Part shown: positions 8,945 to 18,413 of the stretch, in pieces
Numbering within the stretch: position 1 is the first letter of the stretch
How the letters are laid out: every line of letters begins with the position of its first letter
Assembly (NCBI GenBank): GCA_027315315.1
Contig: DAHUYG010000015.1
Coordinates: forward strand, 1 to 64,000
DNA length: 64,000 bases
Direction of reading: 5' to 3'
Source: Acidimicrobiaceae bacterium
GTDB lineage: Bacteria; Actinomycetota; Acidimicrobiia; Acidimicrobiales; RAAP-2
Translations under genes and position numbers: made by a program
Notes under the pieces: generated by a model
Seen by the model: only the letters and a program-made list of their open reading frames with translations
Databases searched by the model: none
Told to the model about the DNA's origin: nothing

Positions 8945-8950
8945 TAACCT
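8945..8950 (+). promoter_or_regulatory. Putative -10 hexamer (TAACCT) upstream of purK, leaderless
   Basis: TAACCT ends 8 nt before the purK ATG at 8959. Confidence 0.4.
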
Positions 8951-8958
8951 TCCCCCTG

Positions 8959-10179
8959 ATGATCGAGCGGGCCGATGGTAGCGGACCGCCCCGGCGGCGT
9001 CGCCGGGCGCTCGGGGTGCTCGGGGCGGGCCAACTGGCCCGGATGACCATCGAGGCTGCATCAACCCTCGGCGTGCCGGTCGTGCTCCTGGCCGAGAACC
9101 CGACCGATGCGGCCACCGAGGTCACCTCGAAGGTCCTCCTCGGGGCGCCGAGCGACGCCGGGCAGCTGTGGGCGCTCGCGGCGCGCTGCGACGTCATCAC
9201 CTTCGACCACGAGCACGTCGATCTCGAGATGCTGACCACGTTCGAGGATGCCGGCGTCGCGGTGCGGCCCGGTGTGGCGGCGATGCGGATGGGCGTCGAC
9301 AAGGCCCACATGCGGGCCACGCTCGACACCATCGGCGTGCCCTCGGTGCCCCACGCGGTGCTCGACCCTCGAGGCGCCGGCGGCATGGCGGCCCAGGTCG
9401 AGGCGTTCTCCGAGGTCCACGGCTGGCCGCTCGTGGTAAAGGCGAGCCGGGGCGGCTACGACGGGAAGGGCGTCTGGCCCGTCTCGGGCATCGAGGAGGC
9501 GCTCGCCGTGCTGCGCGGCGCAGAGCAGTCCGGTGTCCCGCTCATGGTCGAGGCGTTCGTGCGCATCGACTTCGAGCTCTCGGCGCTCGTCGTCCGGCGC
9601 GCCGGGGAGACGCTGGCGTGGCCCGTCGTCGAGACGAGCCAGGTCGACGGGGTCTGCCGCGAGGTACTCATGCCCGGGCGAGTGCAGCCCCCGCTCGCCG
9701 CGGAGGCCCAGGCCATCGCCGTCAGGGTCGCCGACGCGATCGGTGTCGTCGGGGTCATGGCGGTCGAGATGTTCTCCTGCGGGGGAGCGCTCGCCGTGAA
9801 CGAGGTGGCCCTCCGTCCGCACAACACCGGCCACTGGACGATCGAGGGCGCGGTCACCTCACAGTTCGAGAACCACATCCGCGCCGTGCTCGACCTTCCG
9901 CTCGGGACGACCGAGCCAACCGCTCCCCACGTGGCGACGGTCAACGTGTTCGGAGCGGCCGACGGCTCGGATCCGATGCACGCGCTCGAGGGTGCGCTCG
10001 CCGTGCCCGGTGCGCACGTCCACCTCTACGGCAAGGAGGCCAGGCCCGGTCGCAAGCTCGGCCACGTCACGGTGTGCGGCACCGACCCGGCAGACGTGCG
10101 CAACCGCGCGTGGCAGGCCGCCCGGGAGCTCGGGACGTCGGTGCCCACCCAGCTGCTGCGTCCCGCCGGCCGACCGTGA
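8959..10179 (+). CDS. purK: 5-(carboxyamino)imidazole ribonucleotide synthase PurK
   Basis: The 406-residue ATP-grasp enzyme carboxylates AIR to N5-CAIR with ATP and bicarbonate in purine synthesis. The N-terminal nucleotide-binding fold has [12 protein letters not shown]. The ATP-grasp core has [15 protein letters not shown], and the metal-binding region [14 protein letters not shown] follows with the substrate-contact HNTGH motif. A basic N-terminal extension (RRRRR) precedes the fold, so the true start could lie slightly downstream. It overlaps purE by 4 nt (GTGA), so the two are translationally coupled. Confidence 0.95.
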   Translation: MIERADGSGPPRRRRRALGVLGAGQLARMTIEAASTLGVPVVLLAENPTDAATEVTSKVLLGAPSDAGQLWALAARCDVITFDHEHVDLEMLTTFEDAGVAVRPGVAAMRMGVDKAHMRATLDTIGVPSVPHAVLDPRGAGGMAAQVEAFSEVHGWPLVVKASRGGYDGKGVWPVSGIEEALAVLRGAEQSGVPLMVEAFVRIDFELSALVVRRAGETLAWPVVETSQVDGVCREVLMPGRVQPPLAAEAQAIAVRVADAIGVVGVMAVEMFSCGGALAVNEVALRPHNTGHWTIEGAVTSQFENHIRAVLDLPLGTTEPTAPHVATVNVFGAADGSDPMHALEGALAVPGAHVHLYGKEARPGRKLGHVTVCGTDPADVRNRAWQAARELGTSVPTQLLRPAGRP

Positions 10180-10679
10180 GCGGGGCGCCGCTGGTCGCGG
10201 TCGTGATGGGCAGCTCCTCGGACCTGGCGGTCATGGAGGGAGCGAGCCAGGCCCTCGAGGAGTTCGGCGTCCCCCACGAGACCAGGGTGCTCTCCGCCCA
10301 CCGCACGCCCGAGGACATGCTGGCCTACGGCAAGGCGGCGGCCGACCGGGGGCTGCGGGTCATCGTTGCCGGGGCCGGCGGGGCCGCGCACCTGCCCGGG
10401 ATGCTGGCCTCGGTCAGCGCGCTGCCGGTCATCGGGGTGCCGGTCGCCGTGGGCACCCTCGAGGGGATGGATTCCCTGCTCTCCATCGTCCAGATGCCCA
10501 AGGGCGTCCCGGTCGCGACGGTCGCGATCAACGGCGCCCGCAACGCCGGGCTCCTCGCCGTTCGCATCCTGGCCTGTGCCGACGAAGGCCTCGCAGCGGC
10601 GATGGAGTCCTTCCAGTCGGACCTCGCCGCCCAGGCGCGCGCCCAGGACGCCGGGCTGCGGGGCGAGGGCGGCGCGTAG
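10176..10679 (+). CDS. purE: N5-CAIR mutase PurE
   Basis: The 167-residue class I PurE converts N5-CAIR to CAIR, the step after PurK. The protein shows [12 protein letters not shown] at the N-terminus, [10 protein letters not shown] with the catalytic His, [12 protein letters not shown] and the [21 protein letters not shown] substrate loop. The GTG start is inside the purK stop codon. The C-terminal tail is slightly extended. Confidence 0.95.
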   Translation: MSGAPLVAVVMGSSSDLAVMEGASQALEEFGVPHETRVLSAHRTPEDMLAYGKAAADRGLRVIVAGAGGAAHLPGMLASVSALPVIGVPVAVGTLEGMDSLLSIVQMPKGVPVATVAINGARNAGLLAVRILACADEGLAAAMESFQSDLAAQARAQDAGLRGEGGA

Positions 10680-10685
10680 GGCCGG

Positions 10686-10691
10686 TACCCT
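10686..10691 (+). promoter_or_regulatory. Putative -10 hexamer (TACCCT), leaderless
   Basis: TACCCT ends 8 nt before the GTG at 10700. Confidence 0.35.
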
Positions 10692-10699
10692 TCGCATCG

Positions 10700-11530
10700 G
10701 TGGCGACGCTGAGCGAACGACTCGGGTATGGCGCCGATGCCCGGCTGCTGATCGTGAACGCCGACGAGCTCGGCTACTGCCACGCCGCGAACGTCGGCGT
10801 CTACGAGGCGCTGCGCTCCGGCGGGGCCTCGAGCGCCTCGCTCATGGTCCCCTGCCCGTGGAGCAGGGAAGCTGCCGCCCGCTACCGGGGCGAGGACGTC
10901 GGCGTGCACCTCACGTTGAACGCCGAGCAGGAGCTGTACCGGTGGGGCCCCATCACCCACGCGCCCTCCCTCCTCGGCGGCGACGGCGGGTTCCCGGCGA
11001 CCGTGGAGGACGTCTGGGACCACGCCGATCTCGATGAGACCCGCCGGGAGTGCCGGGTCCAGGTCGAGCGGGCGATCCTCTGGGGCTTCGACGTCAGCCA
11101 CCTCGACGCCCACCTGACGACGCTGCAGCTCCGCCCGGAGTTCTTCGACATCTACCTCGAGCTCGCGCTCGACTTCGCGCTGCCGCTCCGCCTCGTGGCA
11201 GAGCCACTGGCGGCCCTGTTGGGCTTCCCGGCCGCCGAGCTCGCGAGGAGCGCGGGGGCGGTCTTCAGCGACCGCTCGGTCACCCTCCCACACCCGACGT
11301 CGCCCTCCGAGCTCGAGTCGGTGCTTCGAGGCCTCGAGGCCGGGGTGACCGAGCTCAGTCTCCGGCCGGCGGTCGACTCGCCCGAGCTGCGCTCCTTGAC
11401 GCCGGACTGGGCGACCCGGGTGGCGGACCACAAGCTGCTCTGCGGCACCCCGAACCTCCGGCAGGTCGCCGAGAAAGCCGGGGTGCGGGTGATCGGGTTC
11501 CGCGCCCTGCGGGACCTGGCCCGGACCTAG
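10700..11530 (+). CDS. ChbG/HpnK (YdjC-like) carbohydrate deacetylase
   Basis: The 276-residue protein matches the YdjC/ChbG fold, a metal-dependent deacetylase of N-acetylated sugars. Visible metal and catalytic elements are LIVNADELGYC with the conserved Asp, VGVHLTLN with its His, and SHLDAHLTT with the HxxxH pair. The C-terminal CGTPNLRQVAEKAG is not diagnostic. The natural substrate is not known. The GTG start follows a TACCCT hexamer. Its stop overlaps the convergent mca stop by 4 bp. Confidence 0.85.
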   Translation: MATLSERLGYGADARLLIVNADELGYCHAANVGVYEALRSGGASSASLMVPCPWSREAAARYRGEDVGVHLTLNAEQELYRWGPITHAPSLLGGDGGFPATVEDVWDHADLDETRRECRVQVERAILWGFDVSHLDAHLTTLQLRPEFFDIYLELALDFALPLRLVAEPLAALLGFPAAELARSAGAVFSDRSVTLPHPTSPSELESVLRGLEAGVTELSLRPAVDSPELRSLTPDWATRVADHKLLCGTPNLRQVAEKAGVRVIGFRALRDLART

Positions 11531-12402
11531 AGGACCTCGGGGATCCCGGCGAACAGGTCGTCCTCGCCGGTGATGTCGAGCGGGCCGACCCGGCTGCGGG
11601 CCAGCTGGTAGTCGTCGGAGGTGGGCAGCGCCTTCTGCACCTCGGGGGGGATCCCGAACCACATCCGCGAGTTGGGGTCGACCTGGGTCGCGTGCGCCCT
11701 CAGCGCCTCGGCGCGGACCTCCTCGTAGCCGGTGACGTCGATGGCGGTCGAGAACTTGGGCTCCGGGCCCTCGAGCATCCGCTGGACGCGCTCCTCGCTG
11801 AAGGGCGACTCGAGGCCGAGCTCTACGAACTTCAGGTGCATGGCCTTCATCCGGGCCACCGACCAGACCGTGTAGTACATCTTGGCCGGCGCGTAGGGCG
11901 GACCCAGCTCCGGGTAGGCGTCGGGATCGGCCGCCGCGTCGAAGGCGACCGCGGAGATCTCGTGCACCCGCAGGTGGTCGGGGTGCGGGTAGCGGCTCTG
12001 CTCATCGGGGTAGGTCACGATCACCTGCGGCTTCACCCGGCGGATGACCTCGACCAGGCGCCCGACCGCCTCGTGGAGCGGGGCCCGGGCAAAGGAGTCG
12101 GGGTTCTTGTTCGCCTCAGAGTCGGGCATGCCCGAGTCCCGGTAGCCGAGCATGACCACCTCGTCGTACCCGATGATGTCGGTGGCCGCCTTGAGCTCGT
12201 TGCGCCGGTACTCGACGATGTTCTCCTTCACCTCGGGCCGGTCCATCGCCGGGTTCAAGATGTCGCCCTCTTCGCCGCCGGTGCAGCACACGAGCACCGT
12301 GTAGACGCCCTGGTCATGGTACCGGGCGACCGTGGCTGGACCCTTGGAAGACTCGTCGTCGGGATGGGCGTGGACGGTGAGCAGGCACCTTCGTTCGGCC
12401 AT
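11527..12402 (-). CDS. mca: Mycothiol S-conjugate amidase
   Basis: The 291-residue LmbE/PIG-L family zinc hydrolase has the metal-binding AHPDDE motif at about residues 12-17 and HPDHLRVHE with the second zinc ligand set. The Mca-specific CCTGGEEGDILNP and MLGYRDSGMP segments separate it from MshB and other deacetylases. It cleaves mycothiol conjugates to release mercapturic acids, so this host very probably makes mycothiol. It is divergent from pspA. Confidence 0.9.
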   Translation of the reverse strand: MAERRCLLTVHAHPDDESSKGPATVARYHDQGVYTVLVCCTGGEEGDILNPAMDRPEVKENIVEYRRNELKAATDIIGYDEVVMLGYRDSGMPDSEANKNPDSFARAPLHEAVGRLVEVIRRVKPQVIVTYPDEQSRYPHPDHLRVHEISAVAFDAAADPDAYPELGPPYAPAKMYYTVWSVARMKAMHLKFVELGLESPFSEERVQRMLEGPEPKFSTAIDVTGYEEVRAEALRAHATQVDPNSRMWFGIPPEVQKALPTSDDYQLARSRVGPLDITGEDDLFAGIPEVL

Positions 12403-12451
12403 TTGCCGACCCTACCGGACGTGCCGTGCCCATCTGGCTCCCCGTGGGATT

Positions 12452-12457
12452 TATGCT
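12452..12457 (+). promoter_or_regulatory. Putative -10 hexamer (TATGCT) upstream of pspA
   Basis: TATGCT sits about 50 nt before the pspA GTG. The leader contains a GGAGG ribosome-binding site 8 nt from the start, so unlike its neighbours this mRNA is not leaderless. Confidence 0.35.
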
Positions 12458-12504
12458 CGCAGTGACAATGGCCCGGTGGCAGAGCCGCCGAGGAGGTCCG
12501 CGCA

Positions 12505-13335
12505 GTGGGTGTGTTCAGCCGAATATCGACCATCTTCCAGGCCAAGACGAACAAGGTCCTGAACAGGGTCGAGGACCCACGCGACACCCTCGACCTCTCC
12601 TATGAGAAGCAGATGGAGAGCCTGACCAAGGTCCGCCGGTCGGTGGCCGACGTGGCGACCGCCCGCAAGCGCATCGAGCTGCAGGCCGGGCAACTCCACA
12701 AGCAGGCCGACAAGCTCCAGGACCAGGCCAAGCAGGCGCTCGCCCAGGGGAACGAGGACCTGGCGCGCGAGGCGCTCTCCAGGCGGGCGGCCATCGGCGA
12801 GCAGCTAAGCGAGCTCGAGGCCCAGCACGCGCAGGTGACCGAGCAGCAGGAGAAGCTCGTCGAGACCTCCCAGCGGCTCCAGAGCCAGGTCGAGCAGTTC
12901 CGCACCCGCAAGGAGACCCTGAAGGCGAGCTACACCGCGGCCCAGGCCCAGACCCAGGTCGGCGAGGCCATCTCGGGGATCTCCAAGTCGATGGGCGACG
13001 CCGGGGGGGCCATGCAGCGGGCCCAGGACAAGATCGCGAGCATGCAGGCGCGGGCCGGCGCGATCGACGAGCTGCTGGCCTCCGGGGCGCTGAACGACCT
13101 CGACCACCCGGTCGACGACATCCAGGCACAGCTCGACAAGGTGTCCTCGGGCAGCCAGATCGAGAGCGAGCTGGCTGCGCTGAGGGCCGAGCTCGGCGCG
13201 AGCGGACCGGCCGGAGCGCTCGGCGACGGCAGCGAGGACCGCATGACCGACGCCGAGATCGTGGGGGGCACCGAGACACAAGGTGAGCCGGCCGCGACCG
13301 ATTCGACGGCTGGGACCCAGGGGAAGGAAGGCTGA
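12505..13335 (+). CDS. pspA: PspA/IM30 family membrane-stress protein
   Basis: The 276-residue PspA/IM30 protein is almost wholly alpha-helical. The N-terminal helix (VFSRISTIFQAKTNKVLNRVEDP) is the membrane-binding amphipathic part, followed by long coiled coils rich in Gln, Lys and Glu to about residue 225. An acidic, Gly/Thr-rich tail of about 45 residues follows. The family assembles into rods or spirals on stressed membranes. It is the first gene of a pspA-htpX-pspAB run; its stop overlaps the htpX start region by one base. Confidence 0.9.
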   Translation: MGVFSRISTIFQAKTNKVLNRVEDPRDTLDLSYEKQMESLTKVRRSVADVATARKRIELQAGQLHKQADKLQDQAKQALAQGNEDLAREALSRRAAIGEQLSELEAQHAQVTEQQEKLVETSQRLQSQVEQFRTRKETLKASYTAAQAQTQVGEAISGISKSMGDAGGAMQRAQDKIASMQARAGAIDELLASGALNDLDHPVDDIQAQLDKVSSGSQIESELAALRAELGASGPAGALGDGSEDRMTDAEIVGGTETQGEPAATDSTAGTQGKEG

Positions 13336-14279
13336 TGCCGCTCGCACGCAACGTCGCGCCCGATCGTGGGCTGACGTTCCGCATGTTCGTCACGGGCCTC
13401 TTGCTCGTGGTCCTCTACGGCGCGTTCATCGCGATCCTGTGGCGGGTGGGCCTGTCCTTCGCCGCCATCGTCGTGATCGCGGCCCTGCTGCTGCTCGGCC
13501 AGTACTGGTTCTCGGACCGGATCGCGATGTGGTCGATGCACGGGCACCTCGTGACGCCCGAGGAGCAGCCCGAGCTGCACGGCATCGTGGACCGCCTCTG
13601 CGCCCTGGCCGACATGCCCAAGCCCAGGGTGGCGATCGCCGACGTCGACATGCCCAACGCGTTCGCGACAGGTCGGAGCCCCAAGGCGGCCGTGGTCTGC
13701 GCGACGACCGGGTTGCTCCGCCGCCTCGACGAGCCCGAGGTCGAGGCGGTGCTCGCCCACGAGCTCTCCCACGTGGCGCACCGCGACGTGGCGGTCATGA
13801 CCATCGCGAGCACCCTCGGGGTCATCGCGGGCCTCACGACCCGGATGATGCTCTACGCCGGGCTCTTCGGCGGGTTCGGCGGCCGGGGCGGTGGGCGCAA
13901 CAACCAGGGTGCCCAGCAGCTGGTGCTCATCGAGATGATGGTCATGCTGGTCTCGATGGTCGTCTACGCGATCAGCTTCTTGCTCACCCGCGCCCTGTCG
14001 CGCTACCGGGAGCTCGCCGCCGATCGTTCCGGGGCCATCCTGATCGGCCGGCCCTCGGTGCTGGCCTCCGCGCTCGTGAAGGTCTCCGGCGAGATGTCCC
14101 GCATCCCGACGCGAGACCTGCGGCGGGCCGAGGCCTTCAACGCATTCTTCTTCGCCCCGGCGCTCACCCAGGGCCGCGGCGGGATCTCGATCTCGTCGCT
14201 CTTCTCGACCCACCCCTCGCTCGAGCGCCGGCTCGCCCAGCTCTCCGAGCTCGAGGCGCAGCTGGGCCAGGCCCACTAG
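13335..14279 (+). CDS. htpX: HtpX-type M48 zinc metalloprotease
   Basis: The 314-residue membrane protease has two N-terminal transmembrane segments (about residues 18-60). The zinc motif HELSHVAHRD (HExxH) is near residue 140, and the third ligand Glu lies in YRELAADRSGA after a further hydrophobic hairpin. A Gly-rich loop follows the third membrane segment. HtpX degrades damaged membrane proteins. Placement directly behind pspA and before pspAB is the usual actinobacterial arrangement and supports a role in envelope stress. Confidence 0.92.
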   Translation: MPLARNVAPDRGLTFRMFVTGLLLVVLYGAFIAILWRVGLSFAAIVVIAALLLLGQYWFSDRIAMWSMHGHLVTPEEQPELHGIVDRLCALADMPKPRVAIADVDMPNAFATGRSPKAAVVCATTGLLRRLDEPEVEAVLAHELSHVAHRDVAVMTIASTLGVIAGLTTRMMLYAGLFGGFGGRGGGRNNQGAQQLVLIEMMVMLVSMVVYAISFLLTRALSRYRELAADRSGAILIGRPSVLASALVKVSGEMSRIPTRDLRRAEAFNAFFFAPALTQGRGGISISSLFSTHPSLERRLAQLSELEAQLGQAH

Positions 14280-14290
14280 CCGACGCCGGG

Positions 14291-14923
14291 GTGGGCCTCC
14301 TCGACTCGCTGCTCGGACGCACCAAGCCGGTCCGGGCCAACCTCGACGCGCTGTTCGCGCTGCCCTCGGCGGCGGTCACGCTGCAGACCGCGGCCGGGCT
14401 GGTCACCTCGGGGTCGGCCGGCGTGTGCTGGAAGCCTCCCGCCGGCCAGCCCGCCGAGGACCTGGAGAAGCAGATCGGCGAGCTGCTCGAGCTCCCCGAC
14501 GACGACGAGGCGAGCCAGGCCGCCGGGGGGACCGCCACCGACACGCCGACGAGCGTCGGCCGGTTCACCCAGTCCGAGGACTCCTACGGATACCGCTGGC
14601 TCCTGATCGAGGATCCCGACATCGACGACCTGGTGACCAGGGTGCACCTGGCCAACAGCACCCTGAACGACGCCGGATGGGGCCCCCAGCTCCTCTGTTC
14701 GGTGTTCGGCTTCTCGCCCGCCACCGGGGCCTCCCCCGAGGCCAGGCCCTTCTACCTCGTCTACCTGTTCAAGCGGGGCACCTTCTACCCGTTCGCGCCC
14801 CTCAACGGCGAGCGCCGTGACAACGAGCTCGAGCTGCGGATCAAGGCCGTGGTCGGGGCCGACCTCCCCTTCGAGACCGACCTCTCGCGCTGGTTCCCCC
14901 TCTGGGACGCCCCGGTCCACTGA
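14291..14923 (+). CDS. PspA-associated protein PspAB
   Basis: The 210-residue soluble protein begins GLLDSLLGRTKPVRANLDALFALPSA, typical of PspAB. It contains RFTQSEDSYGYRWLLIEDPD in the middle and YLVYLFKRGTFYPFAP further on. Its biochemical role is not known, but the family occurs only beside pspA-like genes. The GTG start at 14291 is 12 nt from the htpX stop. The PspAA partner found in some genomes is not seen here. Confidence 0.82.
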   Translation: MGLLDSLLGRTKPVRANLDALFALPSAAVTLQTAAGLVTSGSAGVCWKPPAGQPAEDLEKQIGELLELPDDDEASQAAGGTATDTPTSVGRFTQSEDSYGYRWLLIEDPDIDDLVTRVHLANSTLNDAGWGPQLLCSVFGFSPATGASPEARPFYLVYLFKRGTFYPFAPLNGERRDNELELRIKAVVGADLPFETDLSRWFPLWDAPVH

Positions 14924-14994
14924 GAAGGCGTCCGCCACCCGAGCGACACCCGAGCGACACCCGACGTTCAACTCCCGTTCGCGGGGGCCCTCGA

Positions 14995-15000
14995 TACACT
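14995..15000 (+). promoter_or_regulatory. Putative -10 hexamer (TACACT), leaderless
   Basis: TACACT ends 7 nt before the ATG at 15008. Just upstream, a 10-bp unit (CCGAGCGACA) is repeated in tandem around 14938-14960. Confidence 0.4.
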
Positions 15001-15007
15001 CCGAGCG

Positions 15008-15772
15008 ATGGCCCAAACATTCCCGTCTCCCGCCGCGTCCGGTGACTACGAACGCCACATCGCCCTCGAGAACGCCCTCAACTTCCGCGACGTCGGCGGC
15101 TATCGAACCGTCGACGGCCGGTCCGTCCAGTGGCGCCGCCTATTTCGCGCCGGGGGGCTCTCCCAGCTGAGCGAGGCCGACCTCGTCGTCCTGCGGGACC
15201 TCGGGATCCGCACGGTCGTTGACCTGCGCAGCACCGCCGAGTGGGAGTCGGGCACCTTCCCGATCTCGCAGGTCTCCGTCGATCTGCACCATCTCCCGAT
15301 CGTCGAGGAGATCCTCGACCCGACGCGCTACTCGCTGCCCGAGGGGATGCTCGCGGCCCGCTACCAGGACTACGCGCGGCTCGGCCAGGACATGATCGGC
15401 CGTGCCATCAACCTCGTGGCCGAGCCCGAGGGCCAGCCCGTCGTCGTCCACTGCCTGGCCGGCAAGGACCGCACCGGCGTGGTGATCGCGCTCGTGCTGT
15501 CGCTCCTCGGCGTCGACGACGAGACGATCGCCGAGGATTACGCGCTGAGCAACCTGGCCATGGCCGCCCTGCGGGCCCGGGCCGAGGCCATGCCCGACCG
15601 GCCGCTGCGCTCCGAAGCGGTGAGCGACGAGGTGTTCTCTGCCAAGCCGTCGAACATCCACTCGCTCTTCGAGGCGCTGCGCGAGGCGCACGGCTCGATC
15701 GAGGGCTACGTGCACGCCTCAGGCGTCAGCCCCGTGGCCATCGAGGCGCTACGCGCCTCGTTGCTCGAGTAG
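15008..15772 (+). CDS. Tyrosine-protein phosphatase (Y_phosphatase3 family)
   Basis: The 254-residue protein carries the phosphatase loop HCLAGKDRTG (Cys-x5-Arg) around residue 145. The N-terminal NFRDVGGYRTVDGR and TVVDLRSTAEW segments are typical of the bacterial MptpB-like Y_phosphatase3 family. It would hydrolyse phosphotyrosine or phosphoinositides. No signal peptide is seen, so secretion is not indicated. The stop abuts the convergent pterin dehydratase stop with no gap. Confidence 0.9.
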   Translation: MAQTFPSPAASGDYERHIALENALNFRDVGGYRTVDGRSVQWRRLFRAGGLSQLSEADLVVLRDLGIRTVVDLRSTAEWESGTFPISQVSVDLHHLPIVEEILDPTRYSLPEGMLAARYQDYARLGQDMIGRAINLVAEPEGQPVVVHCLAGKDRTGVVIALVLSLLGVDDETIAEDYALSNLAMAALRARAEAMPDRPLRSEAVSDEVFSAKPSNIHSLFEALREAHGSIEGYVHASGVSPVAIEALRASLLE

Positions 15773-16057
15773 TCAGCCGAGCGAGTCGATCTCGGCCGCG
15801 AGGTCGAGGTCGCGCCCGGTCAGCCCGCCCGACGAGTGCGTGCTCAGCCGGAGCGTGACGGTGTCCCAGCGGACGTCGATGTCGGGGTGGTGGTTCGCCG
15901 CCTCGGCGGCGGCCCCGACCCGGTTCACGTACTCGAGGGCGCCGGCGAAGCCCTCCCGCCGCACCACCTTCACCAGCTCGTCGCCCTCGCGGCGCCAGGC
16001 GAGCCCGCCCTCAGCGATCGCCGCGTCGACGGCGTCGGGCCCGAGCACCTCAGCCAC
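15773..16057 (-). CDS. 4a-hydroxytetrahydrobiopterin dehydratase (PCD/DCoH family)
   Basis: The 94-residue protein has the catalytic signature EAANHHPDIDVRWDTVTLRLSTH in its second half, with the paired His and the Asp-Trp segment, and the final GGLTGRDLDLAAEID. The enzyme dehydrates the pterin carbinolamine. No aromatic amino acid hydroxylase is in the window, so the physiological partner is unknown; a molybdopterin-related use is known for some bacterial homologues. It lies 9 bp downstream of fumC on the same strand and is probably cotranscribed. Confidence 0.9.
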   Translation of the reverse strand: MAEVLGPDAVDAAIAEGGLAWRREGDELVKVVRREGFAGALEYVNRVGAAAEAANHHPDIDVRWDTVTLRLSTHSSGGLTGRDLDLAAEIDSLG

Positions 16058-16066
16058 GGGGGTCCC

Positions 16067-17452
16067 TCACGGCTTGGTCATCTCCTCGGGCCGGACCACC
16101 TTGTCGAACTCCTCGCCGCTCAGATAGCCGAGCCCAAGCGCGGCCTCCCGCAGCGTGGTCCCCTCGTGGTGCGCCTTCTTGGCCACCTCGGCCGCCCGGT
16201 CGTAGCCGATCGAGGGCGTGAGGGCGGTCACGAGCATGAGCGAGTTGTGCAGATGGTGGTCGATCTGGGCCAGGTCCGGCTCGAACCCCTCGACCAGGAA
16301 CTCGCGAAAAGTGCCGCACGCGTCGGCGAGCAGGCTGGCCGACTCTAAGAAGTTGGCGATGATCACCGGCTTGCACACGTTGAGCTCGAGGTTGCCCCGG
16401 GAGCCGGCGATCGCGATCGCCGCGTCGTTCCCCATGGCCTGGATGCACACCATGATCATCGCCTCGCACTGGGTCGGGTTCACCTTGCCCGGCATGATCG
16501 AGGAGCCCGGCTCGTTCTCGGGCAGGCGGAGCTCGCCGAGCCCGCTACGCGGGCCCGACCCGAGCCAGCGGAAGTCGTCGGCGATCTTCGTGAGCGAGAC
16601 GGCGAGCGTCCGAAGGGCTCCGCTCGCCGAGACGAGCGCGTCATGGGCGGCCAACGCCGCGAACTTGTTCGGGGCGGTCACGAAGGCGAGACCGGTCATC
16701 TTGGCGATGCACGCCGCGACGCGCTCGCCGAACTCGGGGTGGGTGTTGAGCCCGGTCCCGACGGCCGAGCCCCCGGCGGCCAGCTCGAGGAGCCCCGGCA
16801 GGGCGGCGTCGATCCGCCCGAGGTCGGCGTCGAGCTGGGCGACGTATCCCGAGAGCTCCTGGCCGAGGGTGAGCGGCACCGCGTCCATCAGGTGGGTGCG
16901 ACCGATCTTGGTCACCTCGGCGTAGCGCTGCGCCTTCGCGTCGAGGGCGTCGCGCAGCGTCCGCACCGATGGCACCAGGCGGTGCACCAGCTCCTCGGCC
17001 GCCGCGATGTGCATCGCGGTCGGGAAGGTGTCGTTCGAGGACTGCGACATGTTGACGTGGTCGTTGGGGTGGATCGGCTTCTTCGAGCCCATCACCCCGC
17101 CGTCGAGCTCGATCGCCCGGTTCGAGATGACCTCGTTGGCGTTCATGTTGGTCTGGGTTCCGCTGCCGGTCTGGTAGATCCGGAGCGGGAAGTGGTCGTC
17201 GAGGAGCCCCTCGGCCACCTCGGCGGCGGCCCGCTCGATCAGCCCCGCCAGGTGCGCATCGAGCTTGCCGAGGTCGGCGTTTACGGCGGCCGACGCGCCC
17301 TTCAGGACCCCGAAGGCCCGGATCACCGGCTTGGGCATTGTCGCGGTCCCGATCGGGAAGTGGTGCAGCGAACGCTGCGTCTGGGCGCCCCAGTAGCGGT
17401 CGGAGGGGACCTCCATCTCGCCCATGCTGTCGGTCTCGATGCGGGTCGTCAC
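16067..17452 (-). CDS. fumC: Class II fumarate hydratase
   Basis: The 461-residue enzyme interconverts fumarate and malate in the TCA cycle. Landmarks are [12 protein letters not shown] at the N-terminus, [15 protein letters not shown] in the substrate pocket, [14 protein letters not shown] and the fumarase/aspartase signature [11 protein letters not shown]. The class II tetramer does not need an iron-sulfur cluster. I take the GTG at 17452, which gives a standard-length protein, rather than the much longer open frame. Confidence 0.95.
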   Translation of the reverse strand: MTTRIETDSMGEMEVPSDRYWGAQTQRSLHHFPIGTATMPKPVIRAFGVLKGASAAVNADLGKLDAHLAGLIERAAAEVAEGLLDDHFPLRIYQTGSGTQTNMNANEVISNRAIELDGGVMGSKKPIHPNDHVNMSQSSNDTFPTAMHIAAAEELVHRLVPSVRTLRDALDAKAQRYAEVTKIGRTHLMDAVPLTLGQELSGYVAQLDADLGRIDAALPGLLELAAGGSAVGTGLNTHPEFGERVAACIAKMTGLAFVTAPNKFAALAAHDALVSASGALRTLAVSLTKIADDFRWLGSGPRSGLGELRLPENEPGSSIMPGKVNPTQCEAMIMVCIQAMGNDAAIAIAGSRGNLELNVCKPVIIANFLESASLLADACGTFREFLVEGFEPDLAQIDHHLHNSLMLVTALTPSIGYDRAAEVAKKAHHEGTTLREAALGLGYLSGEEFDKVVRPEEMTKP

Positions 17453-17532
17453 CGCTGCCTCCTCGCCCTCGGTTGCCGGGCCCCCCGAACGAACCTCAGG
17501 GTAGTGGGTCCGATTTGTGTGCTCAGGAGCCC

Positions 17533-18357
17533 TCAGCCGGGCGAGCCCGCCACCGCCGCGAGGGTCTCGAGCGTGCGGCCGACCTCGCTCGCCACGAAGC
17601 CGAGGCCCCGCACCGCCGGGCGTTCGAGGGTCACGATCAGCCCGTCGGCCCCGGCCCGGCCCAGCGAGGATGCGACCCGGGCCGCCTCCTCGGGACCCCC
17701 GGGCAGCCCGCCGCGCCACAAGAGACCCGGCACCGCGCCCGCCGTCGCGAGTCCATCGACGCGCCGACGGGCCCGGGCCACCTCGTCCTCGGACCCGCAC
17801 GCGACGATCGCGTCGGTGCCCGCCTCGAGCAATGGCTCCGCCGGCTCGGCGTCCCCGACCGCCGGGCCGAGGAACCCGGCGACCACCGGCGGTCCGGCCG
17901 GCGTCACCGGCCGAGGCCTCGTCGTGAGCTCGGCGACCTCGTAGAAGCGGCCGGCCGCCGTGACCTCGGACTCGGTCAGCAGGCGGTGGAGGATCCCGAC
18001 CGCCTCGGCGAGCCGCTCGAGATCCGAGGGGGCGCCCCCGTCCTCCACGAGGCCGACCGCGGCCCGGCCACCGGAGAGGCGGTCGACGGTCGAGACGTCC
18101 CGCGCCAGCACCGAGGGATGCCGCCCATGGCTCGGCCGGGCGATCACCCCGATGGTGACCGACGTCGTCACCCTCGCCAGCGCGCCAGCGAGGGGCACCG
18201 GGTCGAGACTCCCGACCCCGCCCTCGCTCAGCCAGATCGTGCCCACCCCGGCGTCCTCGGCGGCCAGGGCGACCTCGCGCAGCGACATCTCGCCCTCCCG
18301 CTCGGCGGCGGCGCTGAAGGGCGGGACCTCGAGGCCGAGACGCAGGGCGGGGTGCAC
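17533..18357 (-). CDS. LLM-class flavin-dependent oxidoreductase
   Basis: The 274-residue protein is of the luciferase-like monooxygenase superfamily, with [14 protein letters not shown] near the N-terminus, [37 protein letters not shown] across the second quarter and [17 protein letters not shown] in the middle. It is shorter and more divergent than the protein at 7967. The cofactor could be F420 or FMN. It follows the GGDEF-EAL gene on the same strand after 56 bp. Confidence 0.75.
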   Translation of the reverse strand: MHPALRLGLEVPPFSAAAEREGEMSLREVALAAEDAGVGTIWLSEGGVGSLDPVPLAGALARVTTSVTIGVIARPSHGRHPSVLARDVSTVDRLSGGRAAVGLVEDGGAPSDLERLAEAVGILHRLLTESEVTAAGRFYEVAELTTRPRPVTPAGPPVVAGFLGPAVGDAEPAEPLLEAGTDAIVACGSEDEVARARRRVDGLATAGAVPGLLWRGGLPGGPEEAARVASSLGRAGADGLIVTLERPAVRGLGFVASEVGRTLETLAAVAGSPG

Positions 18358-18413
18358 GGCGCCCGTGACGCTACCGCCGGTCGCCCGAGGGGGTGCAGCT
18401 CGCAGGACCCGGC